This document shows, one piece after another, positions 18,104 to 27,675 of a stretch of 64,000 bases of DNA (position 1 is its first letter; every line of letters starts with the position of its first letter). A program made the translations under genes and the position numbers. The notes below the pieces were generated by a model, which was given only the letters and a program-made list of their open reading frames with translations, had not been told where the DNA came from and searched no databases. The DNA is taken from the NCBI RefSeq assembly GCF_036173125.1, contig NZ_CP108054.1, positions 3,658,001-3,722,000 on the forward strand. Reading direction: 5' to 3'. Source of the stretch: Streptomyces sp. NBC_00286 (GTDB taxonomy: Bacteria; Actinomycetota; Actinomycetes; Streptomycetales; Streptomycetaceae).

Positions 18104-19414
18104 TCACAGCTCCCCCATCCGCCGGATGACCGGCGCCACCCGCTGCACCCCGTGCCGGTAGGCACCCCGCGCCGCCCGGCGCACGATCTGCCGTACGGGC
18201 CCCGGCTCGGTGTCGGCGGCGGGCGCGCCGGGCAGCGGGCTGCCGTCCGGGGCGAGGTGGTGGCGGGCGAGGATGCCGGGCAGATAGCCGGGGGCGGTGA
18301 CGGGCGTGTAGTAGGGGGCGAGGGAAGGGAGTTCGCCCTTGTCGAGCAGCTCGGCGATGCGCGTACGGGCCGTGTCGAAGGCCCTCTCGTACGAGCCTCC
18401 CTCGGCGGCGACGCCCTGCCGCGCCACCCACTCCTCGTCGGGCGAGGGCTTGTGCCCGGCGTCGAGCTGGTCCCAGGAGGCCAGGCACCCGGAGCCGACG
18501 AAGTGGTGGTTGCCCAGCGACTCGCGCACGCCCAGGTCCGTGAGCAGGACCGTGGGGATGCGCCGGTGCAGGGACTCGAGGGCGGCCGTCGAGCTGACCG
18601 TGACCAGCAGGTCGGTGCGGTCGAGGACCTCGCCCATATGCCCGTACACGAGGCGGAAGTTGGCGGGCAGGTCGAGGCGCTGCGCCAGCTTCTGGTAGGG
18701 CTGCTCCTCGATGTGCGTGGTGTGCTCGCCGGGCTTGGAGCGCAGCTTCAGCAGGACCTCGCGGTCCGGGTGCAGCCGGGCGTGCTTGACGAGCCGCTCG
18801 AGCAGGTACATACGGTCCTTGCGGCTCTCCGGCACGGAGGGCTGCGCGGCGAAGACGACGGTGTACGGGTCGTGCTTCTCGTACGCGTCGCCGCCGAGGA
18901 ACGGCAGCGCGACCTCGGTCACGGAGGAGGCGTCGGCGCCCACTCCCTCGTACACGGCGGTGAATCGCTCCGCGTCCTGGCGGGAGTTGGCGAGGACGAG
19001 GTCCGCGCCGTGCCGCAGGAGCAGCCCGTCGGCGAGCTTCTCGTATACGACGCCGACATAGCCGGTGACGACCACGGGCCGCTTCGTACGCTCCCGCCAG
19101 GCATGCCCGAGTCCGTGCAGCATCGCCTGGACGGCGCCGCCGACGAGGGCGAGCACGACGATGTCGTACTCCGCTTCCCGCAGCGTGCGCAGGAATTCGA
19201 CACCGGTGACCTCGCGGAGCGAGTCCGCGCGGACGCCGACCTCTTGGAGCTGGCGGGCGGTGGGGGTCGCACGGCCGCGCAGGAGATAACCGTCGAGGCG
19301 AATGTCCGATTCGGCCGGTGCAACACGGTTCGCGGTGAGCGCGCCCCATTTCCACCGGGTATCGGAATCCGCGAGAACGGCTACTCGCAGAGAGTTCGAG
19401 GTACTTGCTGGCAC
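18104..19414 (-). CDS. Putative glycosyltransferase (DUF6716-like)
   Basis: This is a protein of about 436 residues with an alternation of hydrophobic strands and helices typical of GT-B transferases. The start is RVAVLADSDTRWKWG; a late segment TDLLVTVSSTAALESLHRRIPTVLL has the SST signature seen in CDP-/CMP-sugar polymerising enzymes. I recognise it as resembling the DUF6716 putative glycosyltransferase family. It leads the minus-strand glycopolymer operon and diverges from the GT2 gene. The start is uncertain: a GTG at 19414 precedes the conserved part, while the frame extends to a TTG at 19453; neither has a clear ribosome-binding site. Confidence 0.75.
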   Translation of the reverse strand: MPASTSNSLRVAVLADSDTRWKWGALTANRVAPAESDIRLDGYLLRGRATPTARQLQEVGVRADSLREVTGVEFLRTLREAEYDIVVLALVGGAVQAMLHGLGHAWRERTKRPVVVTGYVGVVYEKLADGLLLRHGADLVLANSRQDAERFTAVYEGVGADASSVTEVALPFLGGDAYEKHDPYTVVFAAQPSVPESRKDRMYLLERLVKHARLHPDREVLLKLRSKPGEHTTHIEEQPYQKLAQRLDLPANFRLVYGHMGEVLDRTDLLVTVSSTAALESLHRRIPTVLLTDLGVRESLGNHHFVGSGCLASWDQLDAGHKPSPDEEWVARQGVAAEGGSYERAFDTARTRIAELLDKGELPSLAPYYTPVTAPGYLPGILARHHLAPDGSPLPGAPAADTEPGPVRQIVRRAARGAYRHGVQRVAPVIRRMGEL

Positions 19415-19612
19415 ATGGAAGACGCTAGGAAGTGATTCCGATGCGCGGCCCAACCGAAATGCAACAAAGGGTTAACAGCACATCGCCGAATGGCGAATCG
19501 GGCCCGGATCCGCGCAGAAAAAGGCTGGGTTCACCATTCCGCCACGCGCCGTTCACCTGACATCTCACCATCGGTCAAGACGAATGCCGGGCAGCCGCCT
19601 AACGTCACGTGG

Positions 19613-20590
19613 GTGGTCAAGCTCTCCGTCATCGTGCCGTTCTACAACGTGCAGCAATACGCACCCGACACCCTGAGGAGTCTGCGTGCCAACGCGCGCC
19701 AGGACTTCGAATTCATTCTCGTCGACGACTGTTCGCGCGACGAGACACCGGACATTCTCGCGCGCGCGGAGCGCGAGCTCCAGGGTGCCGTGTACGTCAG
19801 ACACGAGCAGAACGGAGGTCTGGCGACCGCGCGCAACACGGGTATCGACGCGGCACGCGGCGAGTACCTGACGTTCCTCGACGGCGATGACTGGCTCGCG
19901 CCCGGGTATTACGAGCAACTCCTCGCCGCCATCGAGGACTTGGGCGTCGACTTCGTCCGTACCGACCATGTCCAGACGACCGCGCGGGCCCGCTCGATCC
20001 ACCGCTTCCCGCACGGCAGGCGCGGTGTCGTACTGAACCCGCGCGAGGCGATCCTGCCCGCCGACCGCTCCACGGCCGTGGACTACGCGTACGCCTGGGC
20101 GGGCATCTACCACCGCCGCCTGGTCGACCAGGGTGTGCTGCACTTCACCGACGGACTGCGCACGGCCGAGGACCGGCCGTGGATCTGGAAGCTGCACCGC
20201 GAGGCCGAGTCGTTCGGTGTGGTGGGGCTGCTCGGCGTCTTCTACCGGCGCGGGGTTTCGTCCTCGCTGACGCAGATCGGGGACGTACGGCAGCTGGATT
20301 TCATCCGCGCATTCGACCAGGTCGTACGGGAAACGGCCGAGGACCGGGAGGCGGATGAACTCCTGCCGAAGGCCGTTCGGACCTACTGTGCAATTATTTC
20401 CCATCACCTGGGTTCCATCGAAAGGTTCGAGCCTCCCGTGGCACGGAAACTGAAGTCGATGAGTGCCGTCGCATTGCGGCGTATGCCGCAGGACGTCCTC
20501 GACGAGGCCCTCGACTCCATGGACGTACAGCGCGCGACGCGGCTGCGCCGGCTGCGCCGCCGTCCGGTGTCCGCGGGGGTGGCGGCGTGA
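19613..20590 (+). CDS. GT2-family glycosyltransferase
   Basis: This 325-residue inverting glycosyltransferase has a GT-A fold. The nucleotide-binding start is KLSVIVPFYNVQQY, followed by FILVDDCSRDET, NGGLATARNTGID and the metal-binding FLDGDDW (DxD-type). A C-terminal helical region follows. It has no transmembrane segment. I place the start at GTG 19613, immediately before the conserved strand; no ribosome-binding site precedes it, so the transcript may be leaderless. It is the first gene of the plus-strand half of the cluster and overlaps the polysialyltransferase-like gene by 4 nt. Confidence 0.88.
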   Translation: MVKLSVIVPFYNVQQYAPDTLRSLRANARQDFEFILVDDCSRDETPDILARAERELQGAVYVRHEQNGGLATARNTGIDAARGEYLTFLDGDDWLAPGYYEQLLAAIEDLGVDFVRTDHVQTTARARSIHRFPHGRRGVVLNPREAILPADRSTAVDYAYAWAGIYHRRLVDQGVLHFTDGLRTAEDRPWIWKLHREAESFGVVGLLGVFYRRGVSSSLTQIGDVRQLDFIRAFDQVVRETAEDREADELLPKAVRTYCAIISHHLGSIERFEPPVARKLKSMSAVALRRMPQDVLDEALDSMDVQRATRLRRLRRRPVSAGVAA

Positions 20591-21921
20591 CCACCCAGAT
20601 TTTCATGGCGTCGACGCTGTACGGCACGGCGACGCTGGCGGCGGCGGTCGACGCCGACTGTTTCCGCCCTGCCGACCGGCGCATCCTGCTGGTCTCCAAC
20701 AACTCGGCGACGCCCGAGACTTCGCCGGGCATCGACGAGATGCCCGGCTTCGAGCGTCTGCGCGGCCGGTTCGACGAGGTGGTCTCCTGGAACGAGACCA
20801 TCTCCCCTTTCCACCCGGGCGGCTGGTCGCCGCGCATCAACGACGTACCGCTGTGGGAGCGGCATCTGCGGCTCGCCTGGAATCTCGGTGACGACGACAT
20901 CGAGCTGGCCGTCGAGTCGATCCAGGTGAACCCGGCGCTCGGGGTCGCGCAGATCTTCACGGGCGCGCCCATCACGGTCTACGCCGACGGTCTGATGAGT
21001 TACGGCCCCACCCGTAGCAAGATCGACCCGCTGGTCGGCACGCGCATCGACCGGCTCCTCCACCTGGACCTGGTGCCGGACCTCAAGCCGCTGCTGCTCA
21101 CCGAGTTCGGCGTCGAGCCGGAGATCGTGCCGACGGACGCGTTCACCAAGGTTCTCGCCGAACTCATCGACACGGGCGACGAGTTGCCCGTCATCGAAGA
21201 GCCGGCCCTGCTGCTCGGCCAGTACCTCTCCGCGCTAGGCATCCTCACCGCCGAGCAGGAAGAGGACCTGCATGTACGGATGCTGAAGGGCGCCGTCGAA
21301 CTCGGCCACCGACGCGTGGTGTTCAAGCCGCACCCCAGCGCCCCGGCCCGCTGGTCGCGCGCCCTGGAGAAGGAGGCCGAGAAGCTCGGTGCCGACCTCA
21401 CCGTGCTGGACACCCCGGTGCTCGCCGAGGTGCTCTACCAGCGGATGCGGCCCGCGCTGGTCGCCGGCTGCTTCTCCACGGCGCTGCTCACCGCCTCCGC
21501 GCTGTACGGCCTGCCCGTCGCCCGGATCGGAACGGAGACGCTGCTGGAGCGCCTCACGCCGTACGAGAACAGCAATCGCGTCCCCGTGACGATCGTGGAC
21601 GCCATGCTGCCGGAGCTGACGGACCAGAAGGCGGTCACCGAGCAGCGCAAGGGGCTCGGCACGGACCAACTGACCGAACTGCTGCGGGCGGTGGGCTACG
21701 CCATGCAGTCCAAGATCTACCCGGATCTGCGACCGGCCGCCGAGCGGTATCTGTCGCGCCACCTCAACGGCCATACGTGGCGCTACTTCAAGCGCCGACG
21801 GCTCACCTCGCTGGCCCTACCCGGCGCGGTGCCGACCCAACTGGCCTTCATCCCGCGCAACGCCACCGTACGCCGCGTGGCCCGTCGCGCCCGATCGCTC
21901 AAGAGGGCAACTCTCGGATGA
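20587..21921 (+). CDS. Polysialyltransferase-like protein
   Basis: This 444-residue protein resembles the bacterial alpha-2,8-polysialyltransferase family (GT38, Pfam A-2_8-polyST). The N-terminus is QIFMASTLYGTATLAAAV; the HP motif is FKPHPSAP (about residues 241-248) and the serine/threonine motif is CFSTALLTASALYG (about 297-310), both needed for CMP-donor binding and catalysis in the family. The GTG start overlaps the preceding gene by 4 nt, and the end overlaps the acyltransferase gene by 4 nt. It is the best candidate for the enzyme that polymerises the nonulosonate chain. Confidence 0.85.
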   Translation: MTTQIFMASTLYGTATLAAAVDADCFRPADRRILLVSNNSATPETSPGIDEMPGFERLRGRFDEVVSWNETISPFHPGGWSPRINDVPLWERHLRLAWNLGDDDIELAVESIQVNPALGVAQIFTGAPITVYADGLMSYGPTRSKIDPLVGTRIDRLLHLDLVPDLKPLLLTEFGVEPEIVPTDAFTKVLAELIDTGDELPVIEEPALLLGQYLSALGILTAEQEEDLHVRMLKGAVELGHRRVVFKPHPSAPARWSRALEKEAEKLGADLTVLDTPVLAEVLYQRMRPALVAGCFSTALLTASALYGLPVARIGTETLLERLTPYENSNRVPVTIVDAMLPELTDQKAVTEQRKGLGTDQLTELLRAVGYAMQSKIYPDLRPAAERYLSRHLNGHTWRYFKRRRLTSLALPGAVPTQLAFIPRNATVRRVARRARSLKRATLG

Positions 21922-23132
21922 CTTCGGTCAACACAAAGCCCGCCCCGACGGCCTCTTCGGAGGCGGGCACCTCCCCCCACAGCACCTCCCCCCACGGCAC
22001 TGCTCCCCACAGCACCGCCACCGTCAGCACCAGCCCGGGGGGCACGTCACAGCCCCGGATCATCGCCCGGCCCCGCGCCTCCCGCCTTCGCGCGCTCGAC
22101 GGACTGCGGCTGATCGCCGCGCTGATGGTCGCCGCCTACCATTACGGCGGCCGCGACGGCGAGGTCGCCAAGGCCTGGGGCTCCTCCGCGAAGTTACAGT
22201 TCCCCACTCTGCATGAGTGGTTCGCGTACGGCTGCCTGGGCGTGCACATCTTCTTCGTCATCAGCGGCTTCGTCATCTGCATGAGCGGCTGGGGACGTCC
22301 GCTGCGTTCGTTCTTCGCCTCGCGTGCGTCACGGCTGCTGCCGTCCTACTGGGCGGCGGTGATCCTGGTGACGATGATCTTCGCGCTGCCGGTGGTGGCG
22401 TACAAGGCCGTCTCGCCGAGCGACGCGCTGCTGAACCTGACGATGATGCAGCAACCCCTGGGCGTGGACCGGGTGTTGGGCGTCTGCTGGACGCTGTGGG
22501 CGGAGGTCCGCTTCTACGCGCTGTTCGCGCTGTGCGTCGTCATGCCGGGCGCGAACCGCCAGGGCATCATCCTGTTCTGCGCGGGCTGGACCATGGCCGC
22601 CGCGATCGCCCAGGCGGCGAACGAACCGCTGCTCGACCTCGTCCTCATGCCCGAGTACGCGCCGTTCTTCATCGGCGGCATCGGCCTCTACCTCATCCAC
22701 CGCGACCGCCACGACGCGTACGCCTGGGGCATCGTGGGCATCAGCTGGCTGATCGGCCAGCACTACGCGGTGTCCAGCCTGTGGCACGCCCCCAACCCGG
22801 ACTTCTTCTCGTACCGCACCTCGTCCGGCATCATCCTGGTCGTCACCTTCGGCTTCATCGCGGTGGCCGCGATCGCCCTGGGCTGGCTGAACTGGGCCCA
22901 CTGGCGCTGGCTGACGGTCGCGGGCGCCCTGACGTACCCCTTCTACCTGGTACACGAACACCTCGGCTGGGTCGCCATCAAGGCCTACCACCAGACCCTG
23001 AACATCCCGTCGTCCGCGACCTTGCTCCTGACGATCGCGACGATGCTGCTCCTGGCGTGGCTGCTGAACCGCCTGGTCGAGGACCGCATCGGGCCCCGGC
23101 TGCGCTCGGCACTGGCGAGGCCTCGTCGCTGA
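21918..23132 (+). CDS. Acyltransferase 3 family membrane protein
   Basis: This 404-residue integral membrane acyltransferase of the OatA/Acyl_transf_3 type has about ten hydrophobic segments. The catalytic region near the first helix is RALDGLRLIAALMVAAYHYGG, with the conserved His. Residues 15-40 are a Ser/Thr/Pro/His-rich stretch caused by a short tandem repeat (SPHSTSPHGTAPHST). It overlaps the polysialyltransferase-like gene (ATGA) and ends the plus operon. By context it probably O-acylates the wall glycopolymer at the membrane. Confidence 0.88.
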   Translation: MTSVNTKPAPTASSEAGTSPHSTSPHGTAPHSTATVSTSPGGTSQPRIIARPRASRLRALDGLRLIAALMVAAYHYGGRDGEVAKAWGSSAKLQFPTLHEWFAYGCLGVHIFFVISGFVICMSGWGRPLRSFFASRASRLLPSYWAAVILVTMIFALPVVAYKAVSPSDALLNLTMMQQPLGVDRVLGVCWTLWAEVRFYALFALCVVMPGANRQGIILFCAGWTMAAAIAQAANEPLLDLVLMPEYAPFFIGGIGLYLIHRDRHDAYAWGIVGISWLIGQHYAVSSLWHAPNPDFFSYRTSSGIILVVTFGFIAVAAIALGWLNWAHWRWLTVAGALTYPFYLVHEHLGWVAIKAYHQTLNIPSSATLLLTIATMLLLAWLLNRLVEDRIGPRLRSALARPRR

Positions 23133-23186
23133 ACGAGGCCTCGTCGCTGAACGCGCCCTCGCCGAACGGCCCTCGCTGACGGCCCG

Positions 23187-23330
23187 TCAAGATCCTCGCA
23201 GCGTCGCGTCGATCCCGGCGATGATCGCCGCGAGGCCTTCCTCGAAGCCACGGTCGTGGTCGCGGAACATCTCCTCACCCGCGGCCACGGCGAGCGGATA
23301 CGCGGCGAGCCGTTCGGCACGGGCCGCGAG
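23187..23330 (-). pseudogene. TetR regulator C-terminal remnant
   Basis: The minus-strand frame reads AERLAAYPLAVAAGEEMF, DRGFEEGLAAIIAGIDATL and stops at 23187. This is like the last helices of a TetR-family ligand domain (FGLDxILxGIEAL type). No helix-turn-helix domain is present; the frame upstream runs into the monooxygenase remnant. It is interpreted as one side of a deletion scar. Confidence 0.6.
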
Positions 23331-23651
23331 GACGCCCTCCACGCGGGCGACCACGCTCCGGACGGCAGGCGGGGCGGCGTACGGCTCTTCGACGCGTTCC
23401 GGGGGCCGCACTGGACGTTGCTCACTGTGGGCAGGCGCCCCGAACTCCCGCCCGTGGACAGCGACTTGGTGCACACGGTCCACATCCCGCCGTACAAGCC
23501 ATACGGCACCGGCGTGTTCCTGATCCGCCCGGACGGGTACGTCGGCTGGGCAGGCGAGACGGCGGAAGGGCTGGCCGAGTACTGGGCCCGGTTCGGCGAC
23601 CGTCGCCGGTCAGCGAGTGACCGGGCTCAGAACGCGTCGCTCGGCACGTAA
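23310..23651 (+). pseudogene. FAD monooxygenase C-terminal remnant
   Basis: The plus-strand frame carries the thioredoxin-like C-terminal domain of aromatic-ring FAD monooxygenases: AGDHAPDG, RLFDAFRGPHWTLLTVG and YGTGVFLIRPDGYVGW. The ~400 residues of FAD-binding domain that should precede it are missing. The end runs 25 bp over the 3' end of the convergent mutase gene. Confidence 0.65.
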
Positions 23652-25207
23652 TTGCCCCAGACCTCCCGGAGGGCGTTGCACACCTCGCCCACCGTCGCGC
23701 GAGCCCTCAGGGCGTCCTTCATCGGGTAGAGGACGTTGTCCGTGCCCTCGGCTGCCTTCTTCAGGGCGGTCAGGGCCGCGTCCACCGCTCCCTGGTCGCG
23801 TTCGGCGCGGAGCTTCGCCAAGCGCTCCGCTTGCTGGGCCTCGATGGCGGGGTCCACGCGGAGGGGCTCGTACGGGTCTTCCTCGTCCAGCTGGAAGCGG
23901 TTGACGCCGACCACGACCCGTTCGCCGGAGTCCGTCTCCTGGGCGATGCGGTAGGCCGAGCGCTCGATCTCGCCCTTCTGGAAGCCGTGCTCGATGGCGT
24001 TGACGGCGCCGCCCAGCTCCTCGACCTTCGCCATCAGTTCGACGGCCGCGGCCTCCACCTCGTCCGTCATCTTCTCGATCACGTACGAGCCCGCGAACGG
24101 GTCGACCGTCGCCGTCACATCCGTCTCGTACGCCAGCACCTGCTGCGTACGGAGCGCAAGGCGGGCGGACTTGTCGGTCGGCAGGGCGATGGCCTCGTCG
24201 AAGGAGTTGGTGTGCAGGGACTGGGTGCCGCCCAGCACGGCGGCCAGGCCCTGGACGGCGACGCGGACCAGGTTCACCTCCGGCTGCTGGGCGGTCAGCT
24301 GGACGCCCGCCGTCTGCGTGTGGAAGCGCAGCATCAGCGACTTCGGGTTCTTCGCGCCGAACTCGTCCCGCATCACCCGGGCCCAAATGCGCCGCGCCGC
24401 ACGGAACTTGGCGACCTCTTCCAGGATCGTCGTACGCGATACGAAGAAGAAGGAGAGGCGGGGGGCGAAGTCGTCCACGTCCATGCCGGCCGCGACCGCC
24501 GTACGCACGTACTCGATGCCGTCGGCGAGCGTGAAGGCGATCTCCTGTACGGGTGAGGCGCCCGCCTCGGCCATGTGGTAGCCGGAGATCGAGATGGTGT
24601 TCCACTTCGGGATCTCGGTCTTGCAGTACTTGAAGATGTCCGCGATCAGGCGCAGGGAGGGCTTGGGCGGGAAGATGTACGTGCCGCGCGCGATGTACTC
24701 CTTGAGCACGTCGTTCTGGATCGTGCCCGTCAGCTGGTCGGCGCTGACTCCCTGCTCTTCCGCGACCAGTTGGTAGAGCAGCAGGAGCAGCGAGGCCGGC
24801 GCGTTGATCGTCATCGACGTGGACACCTTGTCCAGCGGGATCCCGCCGAACAGCACCCGCATGTCGTCGATCGAGTCGATCGCCACGCCCACCTTGCCGA
24901 CCTCGCCGCTCGCGATCGGGGCGTCCGAGTCATGGCCCATCTGGGTGGGCAGGTCGAAGGCGACGGACAGACCCATCGTGCCGTTGGCGATGAGCTGCTT
25001 GTAGCGGGCGTTGGACTCGGTGGCCGTGCCGAAACCGGCGTACTGGCGCATCGTCCAGGGGCGGCCCGTGTACATCGACGGGTAGACGCCTCGTGTGAAC
25101 GGGTAGCGGCCCGGCTCCCCCAGCTTCTCGGCCGGGTCCCAGCCCTCCAGGTCGTCCGGCCCGTACACCGGCTCGATGGGCAGTCGGGACTCAGACTCGC
25201 GCGCCAT
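23627..25207 (-). CDS. Methylmalonyl-CoA mutase-like large subunit, no B12 domain
   Basis: This 526-residue catalytic (TIM barrel) subunit of an adenosylcobalamin-dependent acyl-CoA mutase lacks the B12-binding domain of full-length mutases, so a separate small subunit is needed; none is in the window. Substrate-determining positions, aligned from memory with P. shermanii mutase, are Tyr56 ([10 protein letters not shown]; Tyr89 there) and Arg174 ([11 protein letters not shown]; Arg207 there), the methylmalonyl-CoA-type pair rather than the Phe/Gln of isobutyryl-CoA mutase. The active-site His is in [10 protein letters not shown] (His211). ATG at 25207 starts the conserved N-terminus. It diverges from the L,D-transpeptidase gene. 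Confidence 0.9.
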   Translation of the reverse strand: MARESESRLPIEPVYGPDDLEGWDPAEKLGEPGRYPFTRGVYPSMYTGRPWTMRQYAGFGTATESNARYKQLIANGTMGLSVAFDLPTQMGHDSDAPIASGEVGKVGVAIDSIDDMRVLFGGIPLDKVSTSMTINAPASLLLLLYQLVAEEQGVSADQLTGTIQNDVLKEYIARGTYIFPPKPSLRLIADIFKYCKTEIPKWNTISISGYHMAEAGASPVQEIAFTLADGIEYVRTAVAAGMDVDDFAPRLSFFFVSRTTILEEVAKFRAARRIWARVMRDEFGAKNPKSLMLRFHTQTAGVQLTAQQPEVNLVRVAVQGLAAVLGGTQSLHTNSFDEAIALPTDKSARLALRTQQVLAYETDVTATVDPFAGSYVIEKMTDEVEAAAVELMAKVEELGGAVNAIEHGFQKGEIERSAYRIAQETDSGERVVVGVNRFQLDEEDPYEPLRVDPAIEAQQAERLAKLRAERDQGAVDAALTALKKAAEGTDNVLYPMKDALRARATVGEVCNALREVWGNYVPSDAF

Positions 25208-25445
25208 GGTGTGTGCCTCCGCTTGCTTCACATACTCGCCAGTACAGACGACCCTCGCCACGGACTGTAGTGGTGGCCGTGCGACCGGTGGAGAGTCCCA
25301 GGCTAGGAGCTTGCTCACAGCCCGGACGAGACCCCGGTCACAACCGCGTGCAACCACGCGCCCGGTCACCACCATGCCCCGTAGTTCGCGCCCAAGCACC
25401 CCCGGGAAACCTCTCAAAGTGCGCGGTGAGCAACGGGGGGTCCAG

Positions 25446-26315
25446 ATGCGTACTCCAGGCATGTGGAGATCAGTCACGGCTGTCGTGGTGCTTGCTGCGG
25501 TGAGCGGCTGCACGGTCCAGACCGCCGGTACGTCCGGCGCGTCCGGTCCGTCCGCCGAGCCGGACCCCATACACATCTCGACGGCGCCGGTCGAGACCCC
25601 CGACGACCCCAAGCGCGCAAGTCCCGAGAAGCCTGCCCAGCCCGCCGAGGACGACGAGGCCACGAAGCCCCCGGCGCCGCCTCCCAAGGTGCTCTGGGCG
25701 CGCGGCGACCAGGGCAGAGACGTACGCGAGGTGCAGGCCCGGCTGCGGCAGATCGCCTGGTTCTTCCAGGCCCCGACGGGGACGTACGGCCCGGCGACGG
25801 TCGCCGCCGTCAAGGGCTTCCAGGGCAAGCGGGGGCTGCCGCAGACCGGGCAGACGGACTCCGTGACCTGGCGGCGGCTCCTGAACATGACGTCCGAGCC
25901 GGACAAGTGGGAGCTGTACGCGGCGGGCGACCAGCCGGCCGCGAAGCCGGACCCGCGCTGTATGACGGGCCGCGTGATGTGCATCAGCAAGACGAGCCGC
26001 ACGCTGCGCTGGATGATCGACGGCAGGACCCTCTCGACGATGGATGTGCGCTTCGGCTCGCAGTACACACCCACGCGGGAAGGCCGGTTCAACGTCACCT
26101 TCAAGTCGCGCCACCATGTGTCGACGCTGTACGACACCCCGATGCCGTACGCCATGTTCTTCAGCGGCGGCCAGGCGGTCCACTACTCCTCGGACTTCGC
26201 GGCGACCGGCTACAACGGCACCTCGCACGGCTGCGTGAACGTACGGGACGAGGCGAAGATCGCGGCGCTGTTCGCACAGGTGAGGAGCGGCGACAAGGTC
26301 ATCGTCTACTGGTGA
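25446..26315 (+). CDS. L,D-transpeptidase lipoprotein with peptidoglycan-binding domain
   Basis: This 289-residue secreted cross-linking enzyme makes 3-3 peptide bridges in peptidoglycan. The signal peptide ends in a lipobox (AVSGC near residue 22). A Pro/Ala-rich linker follows, then a PG_binding_1 domain ([15 protein letters not shown] to [16 protein letters not shown], about 95-150). The YkuD catalytic domain (about 175-289) has the signature [10 protein letters not shown], containing the catalytic Cys, and the upstream His. ATG at 25446 has a GGGGGG ribosome-binding site. A perfect 14-bp hairpin follows the stop. Confidence 0.93.
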   Translation: MRTPGMWRSVTAVVVLAAVSGCTVQTAGTSGASGPSAEPDPIHISTAPVETPDDPKRASPEKPAQPAEDDEATKPPAPPPKVLWARGDQGRDVREVQARLRQIAWFFQAPTGTYGPATVAAVKGFQGKRGLPQTGQTDSVTWRRLLNMTSEPDKWELYAAGDQPAAKPDPRCMTGRVMCISKTSRTLRWMIDGRTLSTMDVRFGSQYTPTREGRFNVTFKSRHHVSTLYDTPMPYAMFFSGGQAVHYSSDFAATGYNGTSHGCVNVRDEAKIAALFAQVRSGDKVIVYW

Positions 26316-26347
26316 GCGCCGGGGTCGGGAGGCGGCGAGGAGAGTGG

Positions 26348-26386
26348 GGCGCGGGCGGGACCGGGGGAACGTGTCCCGCCCGCGCC
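26348..26386. terminator. Terminator after L,D-transpeptidase gene
   Basis: GGCGCGGGCGGGAC and GTCCCGCCCGCGCC form a perfect 14-bp stem with an 11-nt loop between two convergent genes, so it may serve both strands. Confidence 0.85.
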
Positions 26387-26529
26387 AATGTGCACTGAGC
26401 CATGGGTACGGGGGGAACCCCGGCTCGTGCGCCAGCCGATGACCAGTCGGCTCACTCAATACTACGCTACCGCCGCCAAAAGTGTCACACCCTGCGCAGC
26501 AGACCTTTGCGGGCGTACGAAAACGCAGG

Positions 26530-27675
26530 TCAGGGCCACGACGGAGTCAAGGACCGCGGAGTCGTGCCGCCCGCTGAGGCCAAGGTCGACGTCTCTCCGC
26601 CGGAAGTGGTCACCTGGGCGAAGGTGGAGGTGGAGGTGCGGGCCGGGATGGCGCGGCGCCGGACGTCGCGGGTCGGGGCGTGGCCGGTCGGCGTGAAGTG
26701 GGTCGGGGTTATGTCACCGGGCTCGTCGTCGTTGCCCTTCCCGTCCTTGCCGCCCTTCCCTCCCTTCCCCTTCTTGTCGCCACCATGGTGGTCACCGTCG
26801 TCGGAGTCGTCCCCGTCGTCGTCGGAGCCCTGCCCGTTCCCTTTGGGCGCGTCGTCGTGGGCTTCGGACTGCTTGAGGACATTCGTGCAGTACTGCTGTA
26901 CGCGCTCGGGCCCGCTCGCCGCGTCCTCCAGGCTGCGTCTGCGGTCGGGGGCGAGTTTCTTCCCGTCGCGGACGTCCCGGCAGTCGGCGGTGACCTTCTT
27001 CCACCAGCCCTGGGAGCGCGCCTCGTTGCCGGCGTCGCCCCCTCCGGGCTGCGGGGTCGTGCTCCACGGCGTCTTCTCGGGCCTGTCGTCGGTGCCCGGA
27101 GCCGAGGGGGAGCCGTCGCCGGTCGGGGCGCCCGCGTCGCCGTCCGGTTCCGGAACCGCGGGGGCGCCGCGCCCCGTCTCGCCGGGGGACGGGGTGATCA
27201 GCGGACGCCTCGGCGTTTCGGGTGCGGTCACCGTCGCCCCGGGTTCCGGATCGTCGTCGGTGAACGGCAGCACTCCGGGCGTGGCGACCGCCGCCCCGCC
27301 GAGCATCCCGGCGGCCAGCGTGGCGGCGAGCCCGTAACGCAGCGGTCGGGCCAGGCGGGACCGACCGCGACGATCCGCCGAGGCACGGTCGAGGCGGACG
27401 AGTCCCGCGTCGGCGGAGGTGGCCGTGTGGCGGTGCCCGAAGGTCGCGTGCTCCTCGTCGCGGACGGTGCGCGCCTTGCGGAATGCGGCCAACGCATTGG
27501 CCTCGCCCGGGAGTTCCGCGCTGCTCGGCGGGGGTTCGGCGGTCAGCGCGCCCAGTGCGCGGACGAGCCGGTCGGCCTGATCGCGGTCGTCGGCGCCGAC
27601 GCTTTCGAGTGGCTCTCCGCGCAGCAGTCGTTCCGCGGCACTGCGGTCCAACCACTTGTACTGCTCGTCGGCCAT
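26530..27675 (-). CDS. Membrane-anchored anti-sigma-like protein (pair 1)
   Basis: This 381-residue single-pass protein is coupled to the upstream ECF sigma gene (its ATG overlaps the sigma stop: TGATG). The cytosolic part (1-110) contains the motif ALAAFRKAR (62-70) shared with the second pair; it has no Cys, so it is not a zinc-binding (ZAS) anti-sigma factor. One transmembrane helix is at about 113-135. The outside part has Pro-rich linkers, a small segment WWKKVTADCRD...QQYC with two Cys that could form a disulfide, and a Gly/Lys/Asp-rich stretch (KKGKGGKGGKDGKG). Function as an anti-sigma factor is inferred from position and topology. Confidence 0.7.
   Translation of the reverse strand: MADEQYKWLDRSAAERLLRGEPLESVGADDRDQADRLVRALGALTAEPPPSSAELPGEANALAAFRKARTVRDEEHATFGHRHTATSADAGLVRLDRASADRRGRSRLARPLRYGLAATLAAGMLGGAAVATPGVLPFTDDDPEPGATVTAPETPRRPLITPSPGETGRGAPAVPEPDGDAGAPTGDGSPSAPGTDDRPEKTPWSTTPQPGGGDAGNEARSQGWWKKVTADCRDVRDGKKLAPDRRRSLEDAASGPERVQQYCTNVLKQSEAHDDAPKGNGQGSDDDGDDSDDGDHHGGDKKGKGGKGGKDGKGNDDEPGDITPTHFTPTGHAPTRDVRRRAIPARTSTSTFAQVTTSGGETSTLASAGGTTPRSLTPSWP

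Noticed and set aside
25408..25430. GGAAAC-N15-GTGAG upstream of the L,D-transpeptidase gene as another copy of the ECF motif
   Set aside because: It differs at several key bases from GGAACC-N15-GTGTA; I do not consider it supported.
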